A stretch of 64,000 nucleotides of DNA from Pseudofrankia inefficax (GTDB lineage Bacteria; Actinomycetota; Actinomycetes; Frankiales; Frankiaceae). This document shows positions 1 through 8,394 of the stretch, in pieces. Position 1 is the first letter of the stretch. Every line of letters begins with the position of its first letter. Location: assembly GCF_000166135.1 (NCBI RefSeq), contig NC_014666.1:248001-312000 (forward strand), given 5' to 3'. A program made the translations under genes and the position numbers. Below the pieces are notes generated by a model. That model was not told the origin of the DNA, did no database searches, and saw nothing but the letters and a program-made list of their open reading frames with translations.

Positions 1-1
1 G

Positions 2-130
2 GCCAAGGACGGCCAGCTCATGGCGTACAAGCACAGCGGCTTCTGGCAGTGCATGGACACCATTCGTGATCGAAAGCTGCTGCAGACGCTCTGGGACTCC
101 GGCAGCGCTCCATGGAAGGTCTGGGACTAA
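2..130 (+). CDS. rfbF: glucose-1-phosphate cytidylyltransferase, C-terminal end only
   Basis: Only the last 42 codons lie in the window; the gene begins upstream. The tail contains [15 protein letters not shown] and ends in APWKVWD, which I recognise as the C-terminus of RfbF, the enzyme that makes CDP-glucose from CTP and glucose 1-phosphate as the first step of CDP-deoxysugar synthesis. The next gene, a sugar-nucleotide SDR, starts 4 bases after the stop, so the two are almost certainly co-transcribed. The family is recognised from this short tail alone. Confidence 0.85.
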   Translation, partial: AKDGQLMAYKHSGFWQCMDTIRDRKLLQTLWDSGSAPWKVWD

Positions 131-134
131 CGAG

Positions 135-1175
135 ATGCGCATTCTCGTCACCGGTCATGACGGCTACATCGGCACGCGGCTGATTCCCCTGTTCCGCGCC
201 GCCGGCCACGAGGTCGCCGGCCTGGACAGCGGCCTGTTCGCGGACTGCACGCTCGGGACCGAGCCGGAGGCTGTGCCCGCGGTCCGGGCCGACATCCGGG
301 ACGCGAAGCCGGAGCACTTCGAGGGCTTCGACGCGGTCGTCCACCTCGCGGCCCTGTCCAACGACCCGCTGGGCGACCTCAACCCCCAGACGACCTACGA
401 CATCAACGCACACGGCACCGTCGCCGTCGGGCGGGCGGCGAAGGAGGCCGGCGTCGGCCGGTTCGTCTTCTCCTCGTCCTGCAGCCTCTACGGCGCGCAC
501 GGCGACGCCCCGATCGACGAGTCGGCCGAGTTCCTGCCGGTGACGCCGTACGGCGAGTCGAAGGTGATGGCCGAGCAGGGCCTCGCCGAACTGGCGAGCG
601 ACGACTTCCACCCGGTGTTCCTGCGCAACGCGACGGCCTACGGTGTCTCGCCCCGGCTGCGCGGCGACCTGGTCGTCAACAACCTCACCGGGTACGCGCT
701 GACCACCGGCGAAGTGCGGATGAAGAGCGACGGCACCCCGTGGCGGCCGCTCGTGCACATCGAGGACATCGCCCGCGCCATGCTCGCCGTCTGCGAGGCC
801 CCGGTGGAGAAGATCCACCTTGAGGCCTACAACGTCGGTCGCACCGCCGAGAACTACCGCATCCGCGAGGTCGCCGAGATCGTCGAGGAGATCGTGCCGA
901 ACAGCAAGATCTCGTTCGCGGACTCCGCCGGCCCCGACCTGCGCAACTACCGGGTCAACTGCGACCGCTTCGCCGACACCTTCCCGTCGTTCGAGCCGGT
1001 CTGGACGGTCCGCAAGGGCGTCGAGGAGCTGTACTCGACCTTCGTCAACGAGGCCCTCACCAAGGCCGACCTGGAAGGCGCCCGCTTCCAGCGGATCCGG
1101 CGCATCCAGGAGCTGATCGACGCGGGGACGATCGACACGTCGCTGAAGTTCACGGCCCCTGGGGCGTCGGCGTGA
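135..1175 (+). CDS. NAD-dependent sugar-nucleotide epimerase/dehydratase (extended SDR)
   Basis: 346 residues. The N-terminus carries a Rossmann motif, GHDGYIG, directly after MRILVT, and an intact catalytic YGESK (YxxxK) with an upstream SSSCSLYG serine. This is the extended SDR family that oxidises, dehydrates or epimerises nucleotide sugars. I chose the ATG at 135 because the protein then begins right at the first beta strand and sits 4 bases after the rfbF stop. It overlaps the next gene by GTGA. With rfbF before it and two C-methyltransferase-like genes after it, it most likely acts on a CDP- or dTDP-hexose during synthesis of a branched deoxysugar. The exact reaction cannot be read from sequence. 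Confidence 0.88.
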   Translation: MRILVTGHDGYIGTRLIPLFRAAGHEVAGLDSGLFADCTLGTEPEAVPAVRADIRDAKPEHFEGFDAVVHLAALSNDPLGDLNPQTTYDINAHGTVAVGRAAKEAGVGRFVFSSSCSLYGAHGDAPIDESAEFLPVTPYGESKVMAEQGLAELASDDFHPVFLRNATAYGVSPRLRGDLVVNNLTGYALTTGEVRMKSDGTPWRPLVHIEDIARAMLAVCEAPVEKIHLEAYNVGRTAENYRIREVAEIVEEIVPNSKISFADSAGPDLRNYRVNCDRFADTFPSFEPVWTVRKGVEELYSTFVNEALTKADLEGARFQRIRRIQELIDAGTIDTSLKFTAPGASA

Positions 1176-2401
1176 GCGACCTTGGCTGTCGGTCCTGCGG
1201 GGCCGCTGGGCTGAAGCCGTTCCTCGACCTCGGTGCGACGCCGCTGGCGGACGCTCTCGTCACCGAGGAGAACCTCGCCGGGCCGGAGGGGCACTTCCCG
1301 CTGCCCGTCGCGTTCTGCCCGAACTGCTCGCTGGTGCAGATCACCGAGGAAGTGCCGCCCGAGGCGCTCTTCGTCGACAACTACCTGTACTTCTCGTCGT
1401 TCTCGCCATACCTGCTCCAGCACTCCCGTGACCACGCGCTCGGCCTGATCGCCAAGCGCGGGCTGGGCGCCGACAGCCTGGTCGTCGAGATCGCGAGCAA
1501 CGACGGCTACCTGCTGCGCAACTTCGTCGAGGCCGGTGTCCCGGTGCTCGGCGTCGACCCGGCGCCGGACCAGGCCGCCGCGGCCACCGAGGTCGGCGTG
1601 CCGACCTGGGCGGAGTTCTTCGGGACCGAGCTCGCCCGCCGGATCGTCGCGGAGAAGGGTCACGCGGACGTCATCATCGCGAACAACGTGATGGCGCACG
1701 TGCCCGAACTCAACGACTTCGTCGCCGGCATGGCGCTGCTCGTCGCTGAGGACGGCCTGATCACCGTCGAGAACCCGTATGTGCGCGACCTGATCGAGCA
1801 CCGCGAGTTCGACACGATCTACCACGAGCACTTCTGCTACTACTCGTGCACCGCGGTGGACGCGCTCGCCCGCCGCAACGGGCTGTTCCTCAACGACGTC
1901 GAGTACTTCGCCGATCTGCACGGCGGCACGCTGCGCTGGCACCTCGGGCCGAAGGAGAACGTCAGCGACACCGTCAAGGAGTACCTGGCGGACGAGCAGG
2001 CCAAGGGCATGACGACCTTCGACTACTACGCCGACTTCGGCGTCGCGGTCGAGGGAATCCGGACCGAGCTGCTCGGCCTGCTCGGCTCGCTGAAGGCGGA
2101 CGGGAAGAAGATCGCCGCCTACGGCGCCGCGGCCAAGGGCAGCACGCTGGTCAACTACGTCGGGATCGGCACCGACCTGGTGGACTTCGTGGTCGACCGC
2201 AACGTGCACAAGCAGGGCCGCTACATGCCCGGTGTGCACCTGCCGATCAAGGACCCGGCGGCGCTGCTCGACGAGCAGCCGGACTACGTGTTGCTGCTCG
2301 CCTGGAACTTCGCCGACGAGATCATGAAGCAACAGGACGAGTACCTGCGGCGGGGCGGCAAGTTCATCGTTCCCGTCCCGAGCCCGAGGATCGTGCCATG
2401 A
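1172..2401 (+). CDS. SAM-dependent sugar C-methyltransferase
   Basis: 409 residues, GTG start overlapping the previous stop. The N-terminus has a zinc-binding module (CRSCG near residue 7, CPNCS near 48) followed by a class I SAM fold ([12 protein letters not shown]) and the YHEHFCYYS segment typical of NDP-hexose C-methyltransferases of the TylC3/NovU type. The C-terminal half ([14 protein letters not shown]) matches the extra domain of that family. These enzymes methylate a ketosugar carbon to build branched sugars. It overlaps the next gene by ATGA, so translation is probably coupled. Confidence 0.88.
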   Translation: MSDLGCRSCGAAGLKPFLDLGATPLADALVTEENLAGPEGHFPLPVAFCPNCSLVQITEEVPPEALFVDNYLYFSSFSPYLLQHSRDHALGLIAKRGLGADSLVVEIASNDGYLLRNFVEAGVPVLGVDPAPDQAAAATEVGVPTWAEFFGTELARRIVAEKGHADVIIANNVMAHVPELNDFVAGMALLVAEDGLITVENPYVRDLIEHREFDTIYHEHFCYYSCTAVDALARRNGLFLNDVEYFADLHGGTLRWHLGPKENVSDTVKEYLADEQAKGMTTFDYYADFGVAVEGIRTELLGLLGSLKADGKKIAAYGAAAKGSTLVNYVGIGTDLVDFVVDRNVHKQGRYMPGVHLPIKDPAALLDEQPDYVLLLAWNFADEIMKQQDEYLRRGGKFIVPVPSPRIVP

Positions 2402-3585
2402 CGAGCATCGACCGCTGCCCGGCGTGCGGCGGGGCGAACCTGACCCCGTTCTACGCCAAGGACCGGGTCGCGTCGCACAGCTGCCTGCTGATGGACTCCG
2501 AGGAAGAGGCCCTGGCGTTCCCCAAGGGGGACCTGCGGATCTCGTTCTGCGACGACTGTGCCTTCGTCTTCAACACCGACTACGACGGCCACCTCGCCGC
2601 CTACTCGGAGAAGTACGAGGAGACCCAGGCGTTCTCGGCGTTCTTCCGCGAGTTCGCCCGTGACCTGGCGAAGCGGTGGGTCGACAAGTACGACCTGCAC
2701 GGCAAGTCGGTCCTGGAGATCGGCTGCGGCAAGGGCGAGTTCCTGGTCAACATGATCGAGCAGGGCGCGGGCACCGGGATCGGCATCGACCCGGGCGTGC
2801 ACCCCGAGCGGATCGCCCCCGAGCTTGAGGGCAAGCTCACCTGGATCGCCGACTACTACAGCCCGAGCTACAACCACCTGAAGGCCGACGCGGTCGTCTG
2901 CCGGCACACGCTTGAGCACATCTCGCCGGTCGGCGACTTCATGCGCAACATCCGCGAGGCCATCGGCGACCAGCCCGACACAATCGTGCTGTTCGAGCTG
3001 CCGGACGTGCTGCGCATCCTTGAGGACGCCGCCTACTGGGACGTCTACTACGAGCACTGCACGTACTTCTCGGCCGGCTCGCTGGCCCGGCTGTTCCGGG
3101 CGACCGGCTTCGAGGTGCTCGAGGTCACGCGGGAGTACGACGACCAGTACCTGGTGATCGAGGCCAGGCCGTCGACCGTGCCGGCCCCCGGTGAGCCGCT
3201 GGAGATCGAGGACGACATCGCCCGGCTCGCCGCGGCGCTGGCGCCCTTCGAGCAGAAGGTCAACTCCAGCCTGGACAACTGGGCGGACGAGATCCGCGCG
3301 GTCCGGGCCCGGGGCGGGCGCGTCGCGATCTGGGGCTCCGGCTCCAAGGGCGTGTCGTTCTTCGCCGGCCTCGGCGAGGCGAGCAAGCTGGTCGACTACG
3401 CCGTGGACATCAACCCGTACAAGCACGGGAAGTACATGGCCGGCAGCGGGCACCTGATCGTCGGGCCGGAGCGGCTCGTCGAGGACAAGCCCGAGCTCGT
3501 GATCGTCATGAACCCGATCTACCTGGGCGAGATCGGGGACGAGCTGAAGAAGCTCGGCGTCACCACCGAACTGAAGGAAGTCTGA
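2398..3585 (+). CDS. second C-methyltransferase-like protein (class I SAM)
   Basis: 395 residues, ATG in an ATGA overlap. It has the same plan as its upstream neighbour: N-terminal zinc ligands CPACG and CDDC, a SAM-binding loop [20 protein letters not shown], and a C-terminal module with [12 protein letters not shown]. The [12 protein letters not shown] segment corresponds to YHEHFCYYS in the preceding protein. The two are distant paralogues and may act on different carbons or different sugars of the same polymer. Family assignment is firm, substrate unknown. It is the last gene of the tightly overlapping block. Confidence 0.82.
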   Translation: MTSIDRCPACGGANLTPFYAKDRVASHSCLLMDSEEEALAFPKGDLRISFCDDCAFVFNTDYDGHLAAYSEKYEETQAFSAFFREFARDLAKRWVDKYDLHGKSVLEIGCGKGEFLVNMIEQGAGTGIGIDPGVHPERIAPELEGKLTWIADYYSPSYNHLKADAVVCRHTLEHISPVGDFMRNIREAIGDQPDTIVLFELPDVLRILEDAAYWDVYYEHCTYFSAGSLARLFRATGFEVLEVTREYDDQYLVIEARPSTVPAPGEPLEIEDDIARLAAALAPFEQKVNSSLDNWADEIRAVRARGGRVAIWGSGSKGVSFFAGLGEASKLVDYAVDINPYKHGKYMAGSGHLIVGPERLVEDKPELVIVMNPIYLGEIGDELKKLGVTTELKEV

Positions 3586-3640
3586 CCTCCTGTAACGTGA
3601 GGGTCGAGTCGTCCATTCAGACGGAAAGGCCGCGATCCCG

Positions 3641-4135
3641 GTGGTGTGGAGGGAGTACTCCCAGCAACATCGGGAGGCGGTCGCAGCCGGAGCGCCTGAG
3701 GCGAAGCTAGCCAACTCCCTGGTCGTCGGCGGCAGCGCGATCGTCGTCGACGACCAGGGACGCTTTCTGCTCGAACGCCGCCGTGACAACGGCAAGTGGG
3801 GCATCCCCGGCGGCGGGATGCAGATCGGCGAGTGGTTCGAGGACTGCGTCGTCCGCGAGATCCACGAGGAGACCGGCCTCGACGTCAGGGTCGACCGGAT
3901 CGTCGGGGTCTACTCGAACCCAAGCCATGTGATGGTCTACGCGGACGGTGAGCGCCGCCAGGAGTTCACCATCTGCTGCGCCTGCACGATCGTCGGCGGC
4001 GAGTTGCGGGCCAGCGAGGAGTCGCTGGACGTCGCGTTCGTCGCGTTCGAGGACCTCGACGCCCTCGACTTCCACGAGAGCGGCCGGCAGCGGATCACCG
4101 ACTATCTCGCGGGTGGCCCGCCGGTGCTGCGATGA
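3641..4135 (+). CDS. Nudix hydrolase
   Basis: 164 residues. A complete Nudix box is visible: G, five residues, E, seven residues, then REIHEETGL, preceded by KWGIPGGGMQ. Nudix enzymes hydrolyse nucleoside diphosphates linked to another group, such as NDP-sugars, dinucleotides or damaged NTPs. GTG codons at 3641 and 3644 are both possible starts. The ATG of the next gene overlaps its stop (ATGA). Its position behind sugar-nucleotide genes allows an NDP-sugar substrate, but nothing in the sequence proves it. Confidence 0.87.
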   Translation: MVWREYSQQHREAVAAGAPEAKLANSLVVGGSAIVVDDQGRFLLERRRDNGKWGIPGGGMQIGEWFEDCVVREIHEETGLDVRVDRIVGVYSNPSHVMVYADGERRQEFTICCACTIVGGELRASEESLDVAFVAFEDLDALDFHESGRQRITDYLAGGPPVLR

Positions 4136-4836
4136 CGGACCGGGCGGCGGCCGCCGTCGGCCCGCAGCCGACCGAGCCGGACGAGTCCGGCGAGCCCCCG
4201 AAACCTGCCGTGGCCAATGGCGCCACGGCGCCCGCGGTGGAGGACGGCGTCGCGGAGCCAGAGCCGGCGCCCGCGGTGGAGCGAGCCGGGATCTTCCGAC
4301 GATTCCGCCGCCTGCGGCGCGGCTGGCTCGTTGTCGTCGGGCTCGTTCTCGTCCTGGTCGTGGGTCTCCTGGCCGCCACGCTGCGGCTGTTCGTCTTCCC
4401 GAAGGCGGACTCGCTGACGAAGGCCGACGCGATCGTCATGTTCGACGGGATCGGCGGCCGGAAGTACACGACCTTCTGGCTGGCCGGCCACGGCTACGCG
4501 CCGGTCGTCGCCGTCTCGACGCAGGACCTGACGTTCTGCCAGAAGTCGCTCCCGACGATCTCCGGTGTCCAGGTGTTCTGTTTCGTGCCCACCCCGGCGA
4601 CCACCCGCGGCGAGGCCGAGGCGACCGAGCGGCTGGCCACCGAGCACGGCTGGAAAAAGGTGATCGTGGTCACCGGCCGGCCGCAGGAGACGCGGGCCCG
4701 GATCCGGGTCGAGCGCTGCTACCAGGGGCAGGTTGAGATCAAGGGCGTCTCGCCCGGCCGAGACAACTGGCCCAAGACGATCGTGTACGAGTGGGGCGCG
4801 CTCATCAAGGCGCTTGTCTTCCAGCGGTCCTGCTGA
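4132..4836 (+). CDS. membrane-anchored DUF218 (YdcF/SanA-like) protein
   Basis: 234 residues. About 65 residues of acidic, proline-rich cytoplasmic tail precede one hydrophobic segment (WLVVVGLVLVLVVGLLAATL, about residues 63-83). The rest resembles the DUF218 fold: DAIVMFDG after the membrane, TRGEAEATERLA, and KVIVVTGRPQETRARI. Members are linked to envelope integrity and vancomycin sensitivity in enteric bacteria, with poorly known chemistry. It overlaps the Nudix stop by ATGA and so belongs to the same operon. Family call is moderate; the function is not known. Confidence 0.7.
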   Translation: MTDRAAAAVGPQPTEPDESGEPPKPAVANGATAPAVEDGVAEPEPAPAVERAGIFRRFRRLRRGWLVVVGLVLVLVVGLLAATLRLFVFPKADSLTKADAIVMFDGIGGRKYTTFWLAGHGYAPVVAVSTQDLTFCQKSLPTISGVQVFCFVPTPATTRGEAEATERLATEHGWKKVIVVTGRPQETRARIRVERCYQGQVEIKGVSPGRDNWPKTIVYEWGALIKALVFQRSC

Positions 4837-4949
4837 CCAGGGACCTGACCGGCGATCCGACGGGCGTGGAAGGCCCCATCCGCCCGGTGATCCCGCCGCA
4901 GGCCGGCGTGATCGGCGAATCGCGCCCGTCGCTCGGCCGGTACCCCAGA

Positions 4950-5303
4950 ATGGGCATCGTGGACGCCAACGACGAGACGATCGCCGAACTGCGCCATCTG
5001 GTCGCCGTCATCGATGACACGATCGCCCAGCTGGAGCGGGTCCGTCGGCGGGCGGACGAGATCGAGCACCGCCGGGTCGGCGGCGACCTCTACCGGGTGA
5101 TCGTCGAGGCCGAGGAACGGCCGCTGATCGTCGAGAGCCTCAGCGACGTCCTGGACCGGCTGTCGTCGGCGGCCGGGCGCTTCCGCCGGGCGGAGGCGAC
5201 CGCGCTGGCCGCCGAGGGCTGGACCCACGAGCGCATCGGACAGTTCTTCGGGGTGACCCGACAGCGGATTGGCATCCTTCTCAGCCGCGAACGGGTTCGT
5301 TAG
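4950..5303 (+). CDS. small helix-turn-helix protein
   Basis: 117 residues from the ATG at 4950; the reading frame is open further upstream but those residues look unstructured. The first half is predicted alpha-helical and acidic (ETIAELRHLVAVIDDTIAQL). The last 35 residues form a sigma-factor-like HTH: EGWTHERIGQFFGVTRQRIG ending in LLSRERVR. It probably binds DNA, possibly as a small regulator of the upstream polysaccharide operon. I recognise no named family. GTG at 4959 is an alternative start. Confidence 0.68.
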   Translation: MGIVDANDETIAELRHLVAVIDDTIAQLERVRRRADEIEHRRVGGDLYRVIVEAEERPLIVESLSDVLDRLSSAAGRFRRAEATALAAEGWTHERIGQFFGVTRQRIGILLSRERVR

Positions 5304-5979
5304 CGGCAGACGTTTTCTCGGCGTTACCGGCGCCCGAACCCTCTCGTAGCGAGAGCCTTTTGGGTGACGCCGGACGCATTCTCCAGGCCTTGATCAAGGT
5401 CGACCGCAACGGCCGCGACGCGGATTCCACACGGCCCTTCCGTGCCAGTTAGCTGATCGTCAATCCTGCTTTCCCCGGCCGGCCCGGCCAGGAAGATCCG
5501 CTGGTCACAGGTCCGGTGCGCCGGGTCGCACGATGCGCTCATGCCGAACGACCCGCCCGATCGAGGCAGTCGGCTCTATGACACACTTGGAGTCAAACCG
5601 TCAAGGCAATACCTATTGCGCCACCGCCCACCCTGGGGCATCCTTGGTCAGAGCACGCATGGGAGCATCGTCGCGACCTGTCTGACAGGCCATGATCCGT
5701 GGCCGGGCGGCGGGTCGGTCAGGTGTCACCGCGCCGACGCGGTGAGCGCCTGGACAGGCGTGTAGAAGGGCCTGATGCGCTCCAACATTCTTGAATGCAT
5801 TCTCACCGTCACTCGTGGCGATGGTGCCGAGGGACGTCCCTGACTCTGGCTGTTCCACGCCGTCGTGCTTCCTCACCGTTCGTCGGCGACGCGAACTGGA
5901 TCGAAAACCTTGTCGGCTGTGCCGTCCCGGTGGCGGCCGACCGCCCGACCACCAAGGACCGCTACCACCTAGGACAACG
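5304..5979. other. 676-base stretch without a convincing gene
   Basis: Short open frames occur on both strands (for example minus 5324-5542 and plus 5541-5765), but none has a ribosome-binding site, a recognisable motif or the codon bias of the neighbours. The composition is less GC-rich than its surroundings around 5570-5640 and 5780-5830, so the promoter of the dioxygenase probably lies here. I see no clear hairpin or repeat. Confidence 0.4.
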
Positions 5980-6927
5980 ATGACGACCGTCTTCACCGAT
6001 TCCAGAATGCCCGACGAGCGCCGGCGGGAGCGGCTGTACGGCGGCGACCTGTTCGTGACGTCCCCGTCCCCGGCCGTTCAGGCGCTGGTGGACTTCGCCC
6101 GCGAGCTCATCGAGGACGCGTTCGCGCCGTACGACCCGGTGGTGGCCCAGCACGAACTGCCCGTCGAGAAGTTCGTGGAGATCTTCGGCCCGCTGAAGCC
6201 GAAGTTCATCCACCACCCGAAGACCAAGGGCCTGATCGCCGACGTGGTCAGCGGGCTCGGCTCCGACCTGGACGAGACCTACATCGACGTTCCCCGGCTG
6301 CGTGGGGCGACCTCCGACGGGTACCTGACGGCCGGCGTCGGCTACGCGTTCCCGCTGCACCGGGATGTCTGGTGGTCCGCGCCGCTGGCGCAGATCAACT
6401 GGTGGCTGCCGATCTACGACTTCGAGTCCGAGTCGTCGATGGCGTTCCACCCGCACTACTGGAGCTCCGGGATCAGCAACGGGTCCGAGGAGTTCAACTA
6501 CTACGTCTACAACGCGACCGGCCGGGCGCAGGCCGCGCAGCACGTCGCCAAGGACACCCGCAAGCAGCCCGGCCCGCGCGAGCCAGTCCAGGTCGACCCG
6601 CAGATCCGGGTCGTGTGCCCGGTCGGCAGCGTCATCGGCTTCTCGGCCGCGCAGATGCACTCGACCGTGCCGAACACCTCCGGCCGCACCCGGTTCAGCA
6701 TCGACTTCCGCACGGTGAACGTCGCCGACCTGCGGGCCGGTCGCTCGGCGCCGAACGTCGACACCCAGTGCGAGGGCACCAGCCTGCGCGACTTCCGGCG
6801 CGGCAGCGACCAGGCTGCGATGCCCGCGGAGGTCGTCGCCCAGTACGACAGCGGCGAGATCCCCGAGGGCGCCGTCCTGGTGTTCGACCCGAACGCCGCC
6901 AAGGCCCCCGCCGACTCGATGGCCTAG
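5980..6927 (+). CDS. Fe(II)/2-oxoglutarate dioxygenase, phytanoyl-CoA hydroxylase-like
   Basis: 315 residues, ATG preceded by AGGA. The iron ligands are visible as H127-x-D129 in FPLHRDVWW and H227 in AAQMHSTVPN, with R236 or R238 (SGRTRFSIDF) as the 2-oxoglutarate-binding arginine. The WW(L)P and HPHYW segments are typical of phytanoyl-CoA-type dioxygenases that hydroxylate small molecules or sugars. It stands alone, ending in a strong hairpin shared with convergent purC. Polysaccharide or antibiotic tailoring is plausible from the neighbours; the substrate is unknown. Confidence 0.75.
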   Translation: MTTVFTDSRMPDERRRERLYGGDLFVTSPSPAVQALVDFARELIEDAFAPYDPVVAQHELPVEKFVEIFGPLKPKFIHHPKTKGLIADVVSGLGSDLDETYIDVPRLRGATSDGYLTAGVGYAFPLHRDVWWSAPLAQINWWLPIYDFESESSMAFHPHYWSSGISNGSEEFNYYVYNATGRAQAAQHVAKDTRKQPGPREPVQVDPQIRVVCPVGSVIGFSAAQMHSTVPNTSGRTRFSIDFRTVNVADLRAGRSAPNVDTQCEGTSLRDFRRGSDQAAMPAEVVAQYDSGEIPEGAVLVFDPNAAKAPADSMA

Positions 6928-6941
6928 CCTGCCGCAAATGC

Positions 6942-6977
6942 CGACGGCCCGGTTCCCCTCGGGGAGCCGGGCCGTCG
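6942..6977. terminator. bidirectional terminator hairpin
   Basis: The two 17-base arms, CGACGGCCCGGTTCCCC and GGGGAGCCGGGCCGTCG, pair with one mismatch around a 2-base spacer. The hairpin lies between the convergent dioxygenase and purC stop codons and can serve both. Confidence 0.85.
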
Positions 6978-6987
6978 TGCGTCCTGC

Positions 6988-7899
6988 TTAGGAAGTAGCC
7001 AGGTAGTCGGCGAAGGAGATGCCGGTGAGGCGTTCGTAGGCTTCGACGTAGCGGGACCGGGTCGAGAAGACGATGTCATCCGGCAGCTCGGGCGCCGGGG
7101 AGACCTTGTCCCAGCCCGTGTTGACCAGGTAGTCGCGGATGAACTGCTTGTCGTACGAGGGCTGCGCGCCGCCGGGCGCCCAGGAGTCCGCCGGCCAGAA
7201 GCGGGACGAGTCGGGGGTGAGGACCTCGTCGCCGAGCCGCAGCACGCCGGCCGGGTCGTGGCCGAACTCGAACTTCGTGTCGGCGAGCAGAATCCCGCGC
7301 TCGGCCGCCAGGTCGCTGGCCCGGCCGAAGATCTGCAGGGTGAGCTTCTCCAGCTCGGCGGCGAGATCGTCGCCGATCCGGGTCGCGGCGTCGGCGCGGC
7401 TGATGTTCTCGTCGTGCTCGCCGATCGGAGCCTTCGTCGACGGGGTGTAGATCGGGTGCGGCAGCTTCGAGCCGTCGACCAGGCCCTCCGGCAGGGTGTG
7501 ACCGCTGACGGCGCCGGTGCGCACGTAGTCCTTGAGACCGCTTCCGGTCAGGTAGCCCCGGGCGACGCACTCGACGAGAGCCATGTCGAGGCGGTGGCAC
7601 AGCATGGAGCGGCCACGCAGCTGCTCGGCGTACGGCTGGAGCTCGTCGGGGTACTCGTCGACGTTCGAGCTGATGACATGGGACGGCACGAGATCGGCGA
7701 GCTGGTCGAACCACCACAGCGACAGGCCGGTGAGCACCGCGCCCTTGTCGGGGATTTCGGTCGGAAGGATCACGTCGAACGCCGAGATCCGGTCGCTGGC
7801 GACCAGGAGCACGGCGTCGTCGCCGACCGCGAACAGCTCGCGGACCTTGCCGGAGCCAAGGTGGGTGAGTCCGGCGAACTCCACATGGGTGAGCGGCAT
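6988..7899 (-). CDS. purC: phosphoribosylaminoimidazole-succinocarboxamide synthase (SAICAR synthetase)
   Basis: 303 residues from ATG 7899. The N-terminus LGSGKVRELF and VASDRISAFDVILP, the SSSMLCHRLDM-like region (RGRSMLCHRLDM) and DTKFEFG followed by EVLTPDSSRFWPAD are hallmarks of PurC. It ligates aspartate to CAIR with ATP in step 8 of IMP synthesis. The open frame continues upstream through tandem repeats, but MPLTHVEFAGLTHLGSGK is the normal family start. It lies about 8 kb from purB/purE/purD on the same strand. Confidence 0.96.
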   Translation of the reverse strand: MPLTHVEFAGLTHLGSGKVRELFAVGDDAVLLVASDRISAFDVILPTEIPDKGAVLTGLSLWWFDQLADLVPSHVISSNVDEYPDELQPYAEQLRGRSMLCHRLDMALVECVARGYLTGSGLKDYVRTGAVSGHTLPEGLVDGSKLPHPIYTPSTKAPIGEHDENISRADAATRIGDDLAAELEKLTLQIFGRASDLAAERGILLADTKFEFGHDPAGVLRLGDEVLTPDSSRFWPADSWAPGGAQPSYDKQFIRDYLVNTGWDKVSPAPELPDDIVFSTRSRYVEAYERLTGISFADYLATS

Positions 7900-7990
7900 G
7901 GTCCCGACCGTACCGGCTCGCGCGCCCCCTGAGCACGTCACAGAGACCAACGCCGCGCGTCCGACCCAGGCCGACCACGCGGAGATCGTC

Positions 7991-8111
7991 CGTTCCGCGG
8001 AGCGCGGAGGTCTCCCGCACGGCGGGACGCGAAGGTCACCCGTTCCGCGGAACGCGGAGATCAACCGCACGGTGGAGCGCGGAGGTCTGGCGTTCCGCGG
8101 AACGCCTCGGG
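7991..8111. repeat. 25-bp tandem repeat, about 4.7 units
   Basis: Exact 25-base periodicity from 7991: units start at 7991, 8016, 8041, 8066 and 8091. Odd units begin CGTTCCGCGGA, even units begin CGCACGG; the unit ends share GCGGAGGTC or GCGAAGGTC. Adjacent units are thus related while alternate units are nearly identical, giving a 50-base higher-order period. The array lies upstream of purC, outside the likely coding region, and 25 is not a multiple of 3. Confidence 0.85.
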
Positions 8112-8230
8112 CGCCGGGGCGCTCTCGGCGATCGCTCGTGACGGGCGGGAGGCCGTCGGAGAAACGGCGGTCGTGGGGCGCCGGACCGCGATTGGGCGGA
8201 AGACGATCCGGCCGCGTCGCATCGCGGCTG

Positions 8231-8270
8231 GCCGTTCCGGCCGAGGACCGGCCGTTCCGGCCGAGGACCG
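8231..8270. repeat. perfect 20-bp tandem duplication
   Basis: GCCGTTCCGGCCGAGGACCG occurs twice back to back with no difference. Related partial copies (GGTTCCGGCTGAGG, TCTCCGGCCGAGGACCG) continue to about 8358, between the 25-bp array and the end of the DUF4012 gene. No gene is visible in 7900-8394. Confidence 0.8.
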
Positions 8271-8394
8271 GCTGGGCCGCGCGGTGGCCGGCCGGACTGG
8301 CCGAGCCCACAGGGGCCGGCGGTTCCGGCTGAGGCGCACGGTCTCCGGCCGAGGACCGCCGTGGGACCGTCGGTGTCCGGTCGATGGGGCCTTA

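Noticed and set aside
5324-5765. Two short frames upstream of the dioxygenase
   Set aside because: No ribosome-binding site, no recognisable motif, and codon use unlike the neighbouring genes.
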